A DNA stretch of 64,000 nt from Pseudomonadota bacterium (GCA_018817425.1 JAHITX010000123.1:62001-126000); one strand, 5' to 3'; counted from the first letter of the stretch, positions 1-10,270 are shown. A program made the numbers and translations. Notes: generated by a model not told the origin, from the sequence alone.

Positions 1-2271
1 ATGCTGCCCACACCTGATATCAAAGATCTTGACGACAAAGTGGCGGTTATAGGATCAGGTCCTGCAGGTCTATCGGCAGCATATTACCTGCGCTTAAAAG
101 GTTACCAAATTACTATCTTTGAAGCCCTGCCGGTCTTAGGAGGCATGCTTCGTGTAGGTATACCGGATTACCGGCTTCCGCCTGATATACTTGATAAGGA
201 AATCAAAAACATCCTGCGGCTTGGTATAGAAGTTCAAACGGAGAAAAAATTAGGAATTGATTTTAGCCTTGATGATTTAAAAAACCAGGGCTTTAAAGCG
301 ATTTTTCTCGGAATCGGCGCTCATAACAGTCTTAAACTCGGCATTCCCGGTGAAGAAGGTTTAGAGGGTGTTATCGATGCTGTCAAGTTTTTAAGAAATG
401 TAAATCTGGGTATTATAAAAAAACCCGGTGACAAGGTCGTAATTATCGGTGGCGGCAATGTGGCTATTGATGCTGCAAGATCTGCATTGCGAATAGGTTG
501 CAAACAGGTAAATATTATTTATCGCCGCAGCCGCGAGCAGATGCCGGCTTATCATGAAGAAATCAGGGATGCGCTGGAAGAAGGAATTAAAATCCATTAT
601 CTTACAGCGCCAATTTCTATTCATGGAAATAACGGGCAAGTTGATGCTGTTGAGTGTATCAAAAACGAACTTGGTGCGTCTGATGCAACCGGCCGTAGCC
701 GGCCCGTGCCCGTTTCAGGATCGGAGTTTGTCATTAAGTGTGATGCGGTAATTCCCGCAATAGGACAAAAAACGGAAGTAAAATGGCTTGTCGAAGATAA
801 ACTTGTGCAAGTTTCAAAACGAAATACCATACATGTAAATCCGCATACCATGCAGACAAATATTTCTTACATATTCGGAGGAGGCGATGCAGTCAGCGGG
901 CCTGCAACTGTTGTTGAAGCTGTATCCGCAGCCCGGAAAGCAGTTGATGCTATCCACTGTTATATTTGCGGAGATGATCTTGATATATTGAGCGCAAACT
1001 TAGCTTCAAAGGGTACACCGGGTCAAAACTGGGCTGAAATACCCCAATTTATCCAAAAAAATGACAGGGTAAACTTGCAGCATCGGGAGGTCAGGGAACG
1101 CATTACTTCTTTCAAAGAAGTCAGCTTAAGATTAGCGGAAACAGAAGCAATAAATGAAGCTTCGCGTTGCATAAATTGCGGCGGATGCTGTGAATGCAAG
1201 CTTTGCGTATCTTCATGCGAAGCAAAAGCAATTAATCATTTAATGAAAGATGAGATAGAAGAAATCGATGTCGGATCAATAATTGTCGCAACCGGTTTCG
1301 ATCCTTTAAACCCAAGTCCCATGCCTCAGTACGGTTACGGTAAGTATCCAAATGTATTTACCAACCTGGAGTTTGAACGTCTTTCAAATGCTACGGGACC
1401 AACAGGCGGAAAAATCCTTAAACGAAACTCTTATGACCGTTTGAAGTTTACGGAACCTCCCAAAAGTGTCGCAATTTTACATTGCATAGGAAGTCGCGAC
1501 ATCAATTTTCACGAATACTGTTCACGTACCTGCTGTATGTATGCGCTTAAATATGCGCATCTTATCAAGGATAAATGCGGGCATGATACCGAAGTATATA
1601 ATTTCTATATTGATATGCGCTGCTTCGGCAAAGGGTATGAAGAATTTTACAAACGCGTTCAAAGTGAAGGTGTACGCATGGTTCGCGGCAAAGCTTCACG
1701 GATTGAAGAAAAAAACGGTCTCCTCACAGTAACAGCCGAAGACACACTTTCAGACAGAATATTAAAAGTTCCTGTTGAAATGGTTATCCTGTGTACTGCT
1801 ATGGAACCGCGTCCCGATACAAACGAGGTATCGCGAACATTTGGAATAAGTGTTGGAGGTGACGGCTTTTTTCTTGAAGAACATCCGAAACTCGAACCGG
1901 TTTCTACTGCTACAAGTGGTATTTTTCTGGCGGGAACATGCCAGGGCCCAAAGGATATTCCGGATACCGTTGCACAGGCAAAAGGAGCTGCCGCCGAAGC
2001 CCTGGCCTTAAGTGCTTCGGGAAAAGTATCAGTATCTCCTATGATTTCACATATAGATCCCGATGTATGTATAGGCTGCCGGATTTGCATAGATCTATGC
2101 GCCTATTCGGCAATTGAATTTAATGAATTAAAAAGAATAAGCGAGGTTAATGAAGCCGTATGTAAAGGCTGCGGAAGTTGTTCCGGCTACTGCCCAAGCG
2201 GCGCCGCCCAGATCCGGCATTTTACGGGCAAGCAGATCTTTTCCGAAATCGACGGCTTGCTGGCAGGTTAA
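1..2271 (+). CDS. HdrA/GltD-like FAD-dependent iron-sulfur oxidoreductase (HdrL type), probably 5'-partial
   Basis: A cytoplasmic flavoprotein expected to move electrons between NAD(P)H or ferredoxin and the Hdr-like partners encoded downstream. The N-terminus is a glutamate-synthase small-subunit type fold: an FAD motif (VAVIGSGPAGLSAAYYL, about residues 14-30) and a second nucleotide motif (VVIIGGGNVAIDA, near 145). A cysteine cluster begins at C390 (CINCGGCC), followed by an HdrA-like half with the YCSRTCCM motif, and two [4Fe-4S] motifs near the end starting at C690. Family members normally carry an N-terminal Fe-S domain before the first FAD motif. Here the first base of the window is already the ATG, so the real start probably lies upstream. 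The Hdr-type motif has Cys where some homologues have Sec. Physiological partner is not provable from sequence. Confidence 0.85.
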   Translation: MLPTPDIKDLDDKVAVIGSGPAGLSAAYYLRLKGYQITIFEALPVLGGMLRVGIPDYRLPPDILDKEIKNILRLGIEVQTEKKLGIDFSLDDLKNQGFKAIFLGIGAHNSLKLGIPGEEGLEGVIDAVKFLRNVNLGIIKKPGDKVVIIGGGNVAIDAARSALRIGCKQVNIIYRRSREQMPAYHEEIRDALEEGIKIHYLTAPISIHGNNGQVDAVECIKNELGASDATGRSRPVPVSGSEFVIKCDAVIPAIGQKTEVKWLVEDKLVQVSKRNTIHVNPHTMQTNISYIFGGGDAVSGPATVVEAVSAARKAVDAIHCYICGDDLDILSANLASKGTPGQNWAEIPQFIQKNDRVNLQHREVRERITSFKEVSLRLAETEAINEASRCINCGGCCECKLCVSSCEAKAINHLMKDEIEEIDVGSIIVATGFDPLNPSPMPQYGYGKYPNVFTNLEFERLSNATGPTGGKILKRNSYDRLKFTEPPKSVAILHCIGSRDINFHEYCSRTCCMYALKYAHLIKDKCGHDTEVYNFYIDMRCFGKGYEEFYKRVQSEGVRMVRGKASRIEEKNGLLTVTAEDTLSDRILKVPVEMVILCTAMEPRPDTNEVSRTFGISVGGDGFFLEEHPKLEPVSTATSGIFLAGTCQGPKDIPDTVAQAKGAAAEALALSASGKVSVSPMISHIDPDVCIGCRICIDLCAYSAIEFNELKRISEVNEAVCKGCGSCSGYCPSGAAQIRHFTGKQIFSEIDGLLAG

Positions 2272-2415
2272 TATAACTACATTAACATCAGACATAAAGT
2301 TTATCAAAATGGTGCAAGTATTCAAAAGTTCGGGGTTAAAACATAATCAGATTTCACGTGAACCCTTGACCCCTCGAATCCTTGAATCCTAATATTTACT
2401 GAAAGGAACTTAAAT

Positions 2416-2838
2416 ATGAGCGAGTTTGAACCGACAATTGTGGCTTTTTTTTGCAACTGGTGTACTTACACTGCTGCTGATTTAGCCGGAACTTCACGTC
2501 TGTCATACCCTCCTAATATAAAAATCATCCGGGTAATGTGCACCGGCATGGTTGACCCGCAATTTATCATCAAAGCCTTTTTGGAAGGTGCAGACGGAGT
2601 GCTGGTCAGCGGCTGCCATCCTGGCGACTGCCATTATATTAACGGAAATTATAAAGCACGCAGGCGAATCAAGCTGTTAAAAGAAATCCTTCCTCAATTC
2701 GGATTTGATTCTAAAAGATTAAGATTAACATGGATAGGAGCAAGTGACGGAATTCGTCTGGCAGAAATTATGCGCGAACTTGTATCACAAATCAAAGAAC
2801 TGGGCCCCGGCCAAGCAAAATTGAATATGGTGATTTAG
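2416..2838 (+). CDS. mvhD: MvhD-family [2Fe-2S] protein (hydrogenase delta-subunit-like)
   Basis: 140 aa, the usual length for the MvhD/PF02662 family. MvhD passes electrons between a hydrogenase, formate dehydrogenase or NAD(P)H module and HdrA. Visible family features are the N-terminal FFCNWCTY pair (C13, C16), VMCTGMVDP, and SGCHPGDCHY, which supply the cluster-binding cysteines. An AAAGGAA ribosome site precedes the ATG. It lies 144 bp after the HdrL-like gene and 18 bp before the FdhB-like gene, so it is probably in the same operon. No HdrB or HdrC gene is visible nearby, which suggests use outside classical CoM-S-S-CoB reduction. Confidence 0.9.
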   Translation: MSEFEPTIVAFFCNWCTYTAADLAGTSRLSYPPNIKIIRVMCTGMVDPQFIIKAFLEGADGVLVSGCHPGDCHYINGNYKARRRIKLLKEILPQFGFDSKRLRLTWIGASDGIRLAEIMRELVSQIKELGPGQAKLNMVI

Positions 2839-2856
2839 AATGTATTCGGAGGGAAT

Positions 2857-4002
2857 ATGACGGTTACGGCAAAAATTAATATTAAAAATCAGGATATATC
2901 GGAATCCATAAGAAGTTTTCTGGAAGATATTCTTAAAACCGGAATTGTTCAGGCAATGCTTGTGCCTCAGCATCTCCCGATGAAAAAAATGGTAATGCCC
3001 ACGCTGGTAACTGATCCAAAATATTTAGAAGGTGTTGATACTCTTGCACCGGCATTTCCAATGAATGCGGCAACAATTGCCGCCAAACTCACACGCAAGC
3101 CAATTGGCGGTAAAATAGCAGCTGTATTGCGCCCCTGTGAGATCAGAGCATTTATTGAACTGGTTAAACTAAACCAGGCCCAAAAAGATGATATTATTTT
3201 GATATGCGTAGATTGTTTAGGCGCATTTCAAAATAATGACTATTTAAAATTCTTTAGTCAAAAAACAAAAGAAGCAAGCACCCTGTTTTATAAAAAGGTT
3301 ATTGAAGAAAATGCTGTTGAAATAGAAGGAGTAAAACTTGCTACAGCCTGTATGGCATGTGAACACCCGGTTTCCGAAAACGCCGATATCCAGATCGGCC
3401 TATACGGTATGAAGACTGACGAATCCTTACTGGTTAAGGCTCAATCACAAGCCGGAGATAATATATTAAAACAACTTAATCTTAGCGCCACAAATGAACC
3501 TGCGGGCAGACAGAGTGCTATCAATAATCTGATCAAACAGCGCACCGAATATAAAGATAATATGTTCGATAAAACGAAGGAAGCAACCGATAGCCTGGAA
3601 AAAATATCCGAGTATTTTGCTTCCTGCGTCAATTGCTATAATTGCCGGGTGGCATGCCCTGTTTGCTATTGCAAAGAATGTGTTTTCGTTACGGATGTAT
3701 TTAACCATGATCCTTCCCAGTATTTAAGCTGGGCTAAACGGAAAGGTATCATTAAAATGCCTACCGATACCCTATTTTATCATATCACGCGTCTGACTCA
3801 TATGAGTACGGCTTGTGTCGGCTGTGGCCAGTGCTCAAACGCCTGCCCGAACGATATCCCGGTTATGGAGCTGTTTCGTTCCATAGGCGATATCACCCAA
3901 AAGGCGTTTGATTACCAGGCAGGTCAAAGTATTGAACAAAGACCTCCTCTGTCGATATTTAATAAGGACGAATATCAAGAGGTGGTAGGAATAAACGATT
4001 AA
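2857..4002 (+). CDS. FdhB/FrhB-like iron-sulfur oxidoreductase subunit
   Basis: 381 aa, cytoplasmic. The N-terminal part resembles the beta subunit of formate dehydrogenase/coenzyme F420 hydrogenase (AAVLRPCEIRAF, ICVDCLGAF, TACMACEHP). The C-terminal third is a ferredoxin-like region with CVNCYNCRVACP, a CYCKEC stretch, and CVGCGQCSNACP. It has a strong GGAGGG ribosome site. Position between MvhD-like and HdrA-like genes suggests it links the Hdr-type complex to another electron carrier. The substrate (F420, NAD, formate or ferredoxin) cannot be told from the sequence, and an F420 role should not be assumed in this organism type. Confidence 0.8.
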   Translation: MTVTAKINIKNQDISESIRSFLEDILKTGIVQAMLVPQHLPMKKMVMPTLVTDPKYLEGVDTLAPAFPMNAATIAAKLTRKPIGGKIAAVLRPCEIRAFIELVKLNQAQKDDIILICVDCLGAFQNNDYLKFFSQKTKEASTLFYKKVIEENAVEIEGVKLATACMACEHPVSENADIQIGLYGMKTDESLLVKAQSQAGDNILKQLNLSATNEPAGRQSAINNLIKQRTEYKDNMFDKTKEATDSLEKISEYFASCVNCYNCRVACPVCYCKECVFVTDVFNHDPSQYLSWAKRKGIIKMPTDTLFYHITRLTHMSTACVGCGQCSNACPNDIPVMELFRSIGDITQKAFDYQAGQSIEQRPPLSIFNKDEYQEVVGIND

Positions 4003-4011
4003 GAGGTATTT

Positions 4012-7000
4012 ATGACCAAAAAATACGGCAAGGCTCTGGTTGTAGGCGCCGGAATAAGCGGACTTCGCACCGCTTTGGATCTGGCAGAATACGGCTATGG
4101 CGTCACGCTGATAGACAAGGCACCGAATACAGGCGGCATATTAAGACAGTTGGATTATCAATTCCCAACGGATACTTGCGGAATGTGCAAGATGCTTCCG
4201 CTGTACAATCGAGATAAAGGCTCACAATATTGTCTGCGTAAAGGTTTATTTCATGAAAATATTGAAATACTTCTTTCAACACAACTTACATCGGTTGAAG
4301 GCGAAGCAGGACAATTTCAGGCAACGGTAAGACAGCATTCTAACTGGGTTGATCCAAATCTTTGCACCGGCTGCGGTTATTGCGCCGATGTCTGTCCGGT
4401 AGAAGTACCTGACGAATTTAACGAGAATATTGGAACTCATAAAGCAATTTATCTGCCTGTTCCTCATGCCATACCGAATCCGTATATAATTGATATTTCA
4501 TCATGTACACATTGCGGGGCATGCATATCAGCTTGCCCGACAGGTGCAATTAATTTGCCGCAGGATAAACGAAAATCCTTTCGTATACTGGTAGTGGATG
4601 ATGAACTGATTATGCGTGATTCTTTAAAAGAATGGTTAATAGACGATGGGTTTTTGGTTGATATGGCTGCTTCCGGCGCCGAAGCTCTCGATAAACTGAA
4701 AGCACAAGCTTACGATTTAATGCTTTTAGATATCATGATGCCCGGCATGGATGGAGTTGAAGTACTTCAAAAAGCCAAAGAGCTTTTTGATGATCTGAAA
4801 GTAATTATGATGACCGCTTACGCAACCGTTGAAACCGCTGTTGAAGCCATGAAAATCGGGGCTCTGGACTATCTGGTTAAGCCGTTTGATCCTGATGTTT
4901 TAATCCCGATGATTGCAAAGATATTTCAGGATACCACAGCCGTTGTCGAAGAAAGGCAGCTTGAAGTAGGCGCAATCGTGCTTTGCGGCGGAACCGGTTT
5001 TTTCAATCCAAAAAGCGAAAAGAACTTGTTTGGTTATAAGGCTTATCCCAATGTTTTAACAAGCCTTGAATTTGAGCGCATGATAAGCGGAACCGGCCCA
5101 TGCAATGGTACTCTGTTACGGCCTTTCGATAATAAACCTGTAAAAAAAATAGCATGGATACAGTGTGTCGGATCACGCGATTTGCAAACCAATGCAGATT
5201 TTTGTTCAGGAATATGCTGCATGTTTTCAATCAAGGAAGCGCTGCTTGCTAAAAGATCAAGTACTCAAGATATAGAAACAACTATCTTTTATATGGACTT
5301 AAGAACATACGGAAAAACCTTTCAGCGTTACCGTAAACAAGCCCAAAATATATATGATGTTAATTTTGTAAGAGCTAAAGTTCATTCGGTTTTTCCGGAT
5401 ACAGCAACAGGTGATTTGATTGTCCGCAATATGGATATCTCCGGCAATTTGAAAGAAGAAAGGTTTGATATGCTGGTGCTTGCTGTTGGCCAGAGACCGG
5501 CGCAAGAAACATCTGAAATGGCGGAATTTCTGGGATTAGATTTAAATCAATGGGGATTCGGAAAAACCGAGCCGTTTTCGCTAACTAAAACCGGCATTGA
5601 CGGAATAACATTCGGAGGTTCTTTTGCAGGACTAAAAGACATCAGCGATTCACTTATACAAGCGTCATCGGCAGCTGTTAATGCTTCACGGATAATTCAT
5701 TCAAAAGGAGGAGAACTTTCAATAGAAGATAAGAAAAGTCCGCCACAAAATGCCCTGACAAAAGCAATCCCTAAAATTCTGACTGTAATTTGTACTTGCG
5801 GTAACAGGTTATCGCAATCAGCAGATTTAGATTATATCAGCAAGCGGCTTAAATCCGACCCCTTAGTTGAGAATATTGAATTTCTGGAACAACTTTGCAC
5901 AAGACAATCATTGGATACTCTTATAAATATAATTAAAACGTCAAATCCAAACAGACTTCTTATCGCAACATGTCTTCCCTATGTATATAAATTTAAGATA
6001 AATGAGCTTTGTAAACAAACAGGCCTTAATCCTGACTTAATTTCTATAGTTGATATAAATACTGATATATCACATTTGCTTCGCCCTAATTCCTGCGATG
6101 AAATACAACAATATAATGTTTCAGACACAAAAATATCACATGCTGTCGAACAGCGGCTTTTGTCCGTAATTGAAACCGGTATAGCAAAGCTTAAATGGGC
6201 AAATTTCTCGGAAACTCAAACAATTCCTATTTGCCAAAAAGCCCTTGTAGTAGGCGGAGGGATAGCCGGTATGACTGCTGCTATGGCAATTGCCGATCAT
6301 GGCTTTGAAGTGGATATTATAGAGCAGTCCGACGAATTGGGAGGTAATCTGAATTGGCTGAAAAAAACATTGGATGGATATTCTACAAACGAGTTGCTGG
6401 AAAAAACTCTTGATCTTGTTCAAAAACATCCGAAGATCAATACTCATACCCAATCAACAGTAACCGGCTCTTCCGGTGAAATAGGAAATTTTCATACTGA
6501 TATAAAAGATTCCGATAATCAGGTTCATACATTACAACATGGCGTAACTATTTTAGCTACAGGAGGAAGACAGGCAGACACCCAGTCTTATACTTACGGT
6601 GTAAATCCGGTTGTTATCACCCAGAAGGAATTGGAACAAAAACTTTCGGATAATACTATTGACCCTGAAAAACTAAATTCTGTGGTAATGATCCAATGCG
6701 TTGATTCCCGGCAGGAACCGCGTAATTACTGTAGCCGCGTCTGCTGTGCAAATGCCTTAAAACATGCGCTTTTTCTCAAGGATAAAAATCCCGCTATCTC
6801 GGTATATATTCTTTACAGAGACCTTATGGTATATGGTTTTCATGAAACATATTATACACAGGCCAGGAATGCGGGCATTATGTTTATACAGTATGACACT
6901 GATAATAAACCCATTGTTAATGACGAAAACAACAAAACACAAATCTCGGTGTTTGAACCGATACTGGGAAAACAACTACAAATTGAAACCGATCTTGTGG

Positions 7001-7479
7001 TTCTGGCTACAGGCATTGTGCCGAATATGCCCCGTGATTTAGCAGAAGCTTTAGGTGCATCACTTGATTGTGATAATTTTTTTCAGGAAGCGGAATCAAA
7101 ATGGAGACCGGTCGATTCACTCAAAGAAGGAGTATTTGCCTGCGGTCTGGCTCATTCTCCCCGTAATATTGCCGAAACTATTGCTACAGCAGAAGCAGCT
7201 GCCCAAAGAGCACTTGTAATTTTAAGCCATAAAAATCTGGCCGGAGGAAAGATTAGTGCAAAAGTACATCACAGTATTTGCGCTTTGTGCGAACAATGTA
7301 TTGACGCATGCCCATACGGTGCACGTAGCATAGATTATGAAAACGAACAAATTATTATCAATCCATGCATATGCCAGGGCTGCGGGACATGTGTTGCGGT
7401 ATGCCCTAATTGCGCTTCCACATTGGATGGATTCGCCACGCAGCAAATATTTGCAACAATCGATGCTGTGATCAATTAA
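4012..7479 (+). CDS. hdrA: Duplicated HdrA-like flavoprotein with embedded CheY-type receiver domain
   Basis: 1155 aa, far longer than a plain HdrA. Order: first FAD motif near the N-terminus; two [4Fe-4S] motifs (CTGCGYCADVCP and CTHCGACISACP); a complete receiver domain at about residues 191-305; the rest of the first HdrA half (FCSGICCMF); a middle region (about 575-740); a second FAD motif (ALVVGGGIAGMTAAMAI) with a second HdrA-like half (YCSRVCCAN); and two C-terminal ferredoxin motifs. The receiver keeps the acidic pair D196/D197, phosphoacceptor D240, T268 and K290, so it should be phosphorylatable. It starts 9 bp after the FdhB-like gene with an AAGAGG ribosome site. Two histidine-kinase genes follow. 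Phosphorylation control of electron transfer is inference. Confidence 0.88.
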   Translation: MTKKYGKALVVGAGISGLRTALDLAEYGYGVTLIDKAPNTGGILRQLDYQFPTDTCGMCKMLPLYNRDKGSQYCLRKGLFHENIEILLSTQLTSVEGEAGQFQATVRQHSNWVDPNLCTGCGYCADVCPVEVPDEFNENIGTHKAIYLPVPHAIPNPYIIDISSCTHCGACISACPTGAINLPQDKRKSFRILVVDDELIMRDSLKEWLIDDGFLVDMAASGAEALDKLKAQAYDLMLLDIMMPGMDGVEVLQKAKELFDDLKVIMMTAYATVETAVEAMKIGALDYLVKPFDPDVLIPMIAKIFQDTTAVVEERQLEVGAIVLCGGTGFFNPKSEKNLFGYKAYPNVLTSLEFERMISGTGPCNGTLLRPFDNKPVKKIAWIQCVGSRDLQTNADFCSGICCMFSIKEALLAKRSSTQDIETTIFYMDLRTYGKTFQRYRKQAQNIYDVNFVRAKVHSVFPDTATGDLIVRNMDISGNLKEERFDMLVLAVGQRPAQETSEMAEFLGLDLNQWGFGKTEPFSLTKTGIDGITFGGSFAGLKDISDSLIQASSAAVNASRIIHSKGGELSIEDKKSPPQNALTKAIPKILTVICTCGNRLSQSADLDYISKRLKSDPLVENIEFLEQLCTRQSLDTLINIIKTSNPNRLLIATCLPYVYKFKINELCKQTGLNPDLISIVDINTDISHLLRPNSCDEIQQYNVSDTKISHAVEQRLLSVIETGIAKLKWANFSETQTIPICQKALVVGGGIAGMTAAMAIADHGFEVDIIEQSDELGGNLNWLKKTLDGYSTNELLEKTLDLVQKHPKINTHTQSTVTGSSGEIGNFHTDIKDSDNQVHTLQHGVTILATGGRQADTQSYTYGVNPVVITQKELEQKLSDNTIDPEKLNSVVMIQCVDSRQEPRNYCSRVCCANALKHALFLKDKNPAISVYILYRDLMVYGFHETYYTQARNAGIMFIQYDTDNKPIVNDENNKTQISVFEPILGKQLQIETDLVVLATGIVPNMPRDLAEALGASLDCDNFFQEAESKWRPVDSLKEGVFACGLAHSPRNIAETIATAEAAAQRALVILSHKNLAGGKISAKVHHSICALCEQCIDACPYGARSIDYENEQIIINPCICQGCGTCVAVCPNCASTLDGFATQQIFATIDAVIN

Positions 7480-7496
7480 CACAATTATTTAATACG

Positions 7497-7638
7497 GAGC
7501 CACTTTCAAAACGTTTCAGTTTGGTCAAGGTCAAGGCGGGGGATAATTTTAACCGCAGGAATACATGGAGTATTTTGAGGATTAAAATTATCACCCAACG
7601 CAGAGATCGGGCAAAATGGGACGTTTTGAAACTGGCTC
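7497..7638 (+). mobile_element. MITE-like element, copy 1 (142 bp, forward)
   Basis: Starts GAGCCACTTTCAAAACGTTT and ends in an imperfect inverted copy (ACGTTTTGAAACTGGCTC). Flanked on both sides by the 4-bp direct repeat TACG (7493-7496 and 7639-7642). Inner arms GATAATTTTAA and TTAAAATTATC are perfectly complementary. It lies between the HdrA-receiver gene and the histidine-kinase gene and encodes no transposase. Confidence 0.9.
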
Positions 7639-7659
7639 TACGGAGATAGTATTAATAGT

Positions 7660-9153
7660 ATGCTAAAAGAAACCGGCACAAAATGGTCCGAATTAAATAT
7701 ACATACAAGTGAATACCAGACTTTGTTTGAGCTGGTCCCCTGCCTTATAACATTACAGGATAAAGAGTTCAGGCTTATTCGTTACAATCATTTGTTTGAG
7801 GATCATTTCCATCCCGAGCCAGGTGATTACTGTTACCAGGCCTATAAGAAAAGAGATTCAAGGTGTGAGAAATGTCTGGTGGCTATGACTTTCGATGACG
7901 GAAAATCGCACTATGGAGAAGAATCCAGTCTTAACAATGACGGTACATTTACATATTGGATAGCGCATACATCTCCAGTAAAAAACGAAAAAAATGAAAT
8001 TATCGCTGTTATGGAAGTTTGTCTTGACATAACGCACAGAAAAGAACTTGAAGAAAACCTGATAAAATCTGAAAAAAAATATTATTCAATATTCAACAAT
8101 ATTCCCAATCCTCTTTTTGTTCTTGATATAAATTCGCTTAATATCCTTGATTGTAATGAAAGAGTAACATCGGTTTACGGATTTTTAAAAGAAGAAATAA
8201 ATAATAAATCATTCATGGATCTCTTTATAAAAAAAGAAAAAATTGATTATACCTTCAAAATGAAAGCTTATTCAAAATTAAACCGGGTAAAACAATTAAC
8301 AAAAAGCGGAGAAACTATCATAGTTAATATAGGAATTACTCCTTCCGAATATCCGGGACAGAAAGTTTTACTTGTAGTAACAGATGATATAACAAAACGT
8401 CTCGAGGTGGAGCAACAAATAATACAGGCAGGTAAAATGGCAACTCTTGGAGAAATGGCTACAGGAATAGCACATGAACTCAACCAGCCTTTATCTGTTA
8501 TTAAAACGGTCAGTAGTTTTTTTATCCGTAAGATAAATGACAATGAGTCAATAGATCAAACCACTCTTAACAATATGCTGGTAAAAGTCGACAATAATGT
8601 TGATCGGGCATCCCGGATTATTAACCATTTGAGAAATTTCGCCAGAAAATCGGAAATAGATTTTGAAAAGGTGCAGGTTAATGAAGAACTTGAAAGGGCG
8701 TTTTCAATTTTTGCCCAACATCTCAGGGTAAGAGGTATTGAAGTGTTATGGGACACCGACAAAAGCTTGCCGATGATTATGGCTGACCCTCAAAGGCTTG
8801 AACAGGTATTTATAAACCTGTTAATCAACGCAAGGGATGCCATTGAAGAAAAATACAGGAATATGAATTCTGCCGAAGCTGAAAAGAAAATCCATTTAAA
8901 AACATATATGGATAATAATAATGTTGTCATTGAAGTATCTGATACCGGTGCAGGAATTCCTGAAGCCATATCCGATAAAATATTTGAACCGTTTTTTACT
9001 ACAAAGGAAGCCGGAAAAGGCACCGGTCTGGGTTTGTCTATCAGTTACGGGATAATCAAGGATTTCGGAGGAACAATATATTCCAGATCGATAGAGGATC
9101 AGGGAGCATGTTTTATAATCACTCTTCCTGTACAGGATAATAAAAATGGATAA
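7660..9153 (+). CDS. PAS-domain sensor histidine kinase
   Basis: 497 aa with no membrane segment, so probably a cytoplasmic sensor. Two PAS-like domains (about residues 15-130 and 140-250) precede a HisKA dimerisation domain with the phosphorylated histidine H272 in [10 protein letters not shown], then an HATPase domain ([13 protein letters not shown]-box, DTGAGIP and GTGLGL G-boxes). The first PAS region contains [15 protein letters not shown], whose cysteines could take part in metal or redox sensing; that is speculative. The upstream MITE copy separates it from hdrA. Its last 8 bp overlap the next gene, implying co-translation. A likely phosphodonor for the next receiver and possibly for the receiver inside HdrA. 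Confidence 0.88.
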   Translation: MLKETGTKWSELNIHTSEYQTLFELVPCLITLQDKEFRLIRYNHLFEDHFHPEPGDYCYQAYKKRDSRCEKCLVAMTFDDGKSHYGEESSLNNDGTFTYWIAHTSPVKNEKNEIIAVMEVCLDITHRKELEENLIKSEKKYYSIFNNIPNPLFVLDINSLNILDCNERVTSVYGFLKEEINNKSFMDLFIKKEKIDYTFKMKAYSKLNRVKQLTKSGETIIVNIGITPSEYPGQKVLLVVTDDITKRLEVEQQIIQAGKMATLGEMATGIAHELNQPLSVIKTVSSFFIRKINDNESIDQTTLNNMLVKVDNNVDRASRIINHLRNFARKSEIDFEKVQVNEELERAFSIFAQHLRVRGIEVLWDTDKSLPMIMADPQRLEQVFINLLINARDAIEEKYRNMNSAEAEKKIHLKTYMDNNNVVIEVSDTGAGIPEAISDKIFEPFFTTKEAGKGTGLGLSISYGIIKDFGGTIYSRSIEDQGACFIITLPVQDNKNG

Positions 9154-10270
9154 TCAAATACTGCTGGTTGATGATGAAGAAGATATTCGTGATGTTTTAG
9201 GCGTTTATCTGAAAGACAAGGGCTACAGTACACTTCTTGCAGAAAACGGCAATGAGGCTTTAAATATTTTCAATGAACATGCTCCGCCTATAGTTATTTC
9301 AGATATAAAAATGCCTGGTATCGACGGAATTGAACTACTTAAAAAAATCAAGCGGGATAAGCCTGACACTGAAATCATAATGATAACCGGCCATGGCGAT
9401 ATGGAACTTGCCATTGCAAGTTTACAAGATCATGCGGCGGATTTTATCACAAAGCCTATAAACGTAAATATTTTAGATGTGGCTCTTAAAAAAGTAGAAG
9501 AAAAAATTATAGCACGAAGGCAGTTAAGAGAATATACCGAAAATCTGGAAAAATTGGTTAAGGAAAAATCCGAACTGCAAAGCCATTTGTCTTCTTTAGG
9601 ACTTATGATAGGTTCCGTTTCTCATGGCATAAAAGGTCTGCTTACTTGTCTGGATGCCGGTATGTACCAGGTAGAATCCGGATTTTCGAAAGAAAATTCA
9701 GCCGAAATTGAAGAAGGATGGAAAATAGTCAAACTCATGGTTGACCGTATAAGAAGAATGGTTTTAGATATTCTTTATTATGCAAAAGAAAGAGATCTGA
9801 ACTGGGAAAAAGTAGATGCGTTAAGTTTTTCCGCAGAAGTTGCAGATATTATGGAGAGAAAGATTACATCTGACGATATTGAATTCGTACGCGATTTTGA
9901 TGACACCCTGGGAAACTTTGAAATCGATACAGGTTGCATAAATTCAGCCTTGATCAATATTTTCGAAAACGCAGTTGATGCATGCATCAAAGACAAGTCA
10001 AATGAAAAACACAAAATCATATTTAATGTATCACAGGATAAGAATAATATCTATTTTGAAGTAAGCGATGATGGAACAGGTATGGACAAAGATATATGTG
10101 ATAAGCTTTTTACATTATTTTTTTCATCCAAAGGCAGTAAAGGAACAGGGCTTGGCCTTTTTATTTCAAATAAAATAATCAAGCAGCACGGAGGTTCAAT
10201 AAAAGTAGTTTCAGCACCTGGGCAGGGATCAAAATTTACAGTAAATATTCCAAAGACAGCAACTTGTTAA
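9146..10270 (+). CDS. Response regulator-histidine kinase hybrid
   Basis: 374 aa. The N-terminal receiver (residues 1-118) has the acidic pair D9/D10, phosphoacceptor D53 (VISDIKMPGIDG) and the KP motif (TKPI). A coiled-coil linker leads to a HisKA-like segment with GSVSHGIKG, where the histidine is followed by G rather than the usual E, and a C-terminal HATPase domain (N-box NIFENAVDAC; GTGLGLF). Starts inside the preceding kinase gene. Order of signal flow cannot be read from sequence; the receiver-first layout suggests it is a downstream integrator in a phosphorelay. Confidence 0.85.
   Translation: MDNQILLVDDEEDIRDVLGVYLKDKGYSTLLAENGNEALNIFNEHAPPIVISDIKMPGIDGIELLKKIKRDKPDTEIIMITGHGDMELAIASLQDHAADFITKPINVNILDVALKKVEEKIIARRQLREYTENLEKLVKEKSELQSHLSSLGLMIGSVSHGIKGLLTCLDAGMYQVESGFSKENSAEIEEGWKIVKLMVDRIRRMVLDILYYAKERDLNWEKVDALSFSAEVADIMERKITSDDIEFVRDFDDTLGNFEIDTGCINSALINIFENAVDACIKDKSNEKHKIIFNVSQDKNNIYFEVSDDGTGMDKDICDKLFTLFFSSKGSKGTGLGLFISNKIIKQHGGSIKVVSAPGQGSKFTVNIPKTATC

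Noticed and set aside
2857-4002. Naming the FdhB-like gene as F420 hydrogenase
   Set aside because: No F420 genes are seen in the window, and the family also serves other donors.
7410-7649. 79-codon frame over MITE copy 1
   Set aside because: It runs through the terminal repeats of the element and its peptide recurs only because the element recurs; no ribosome site.
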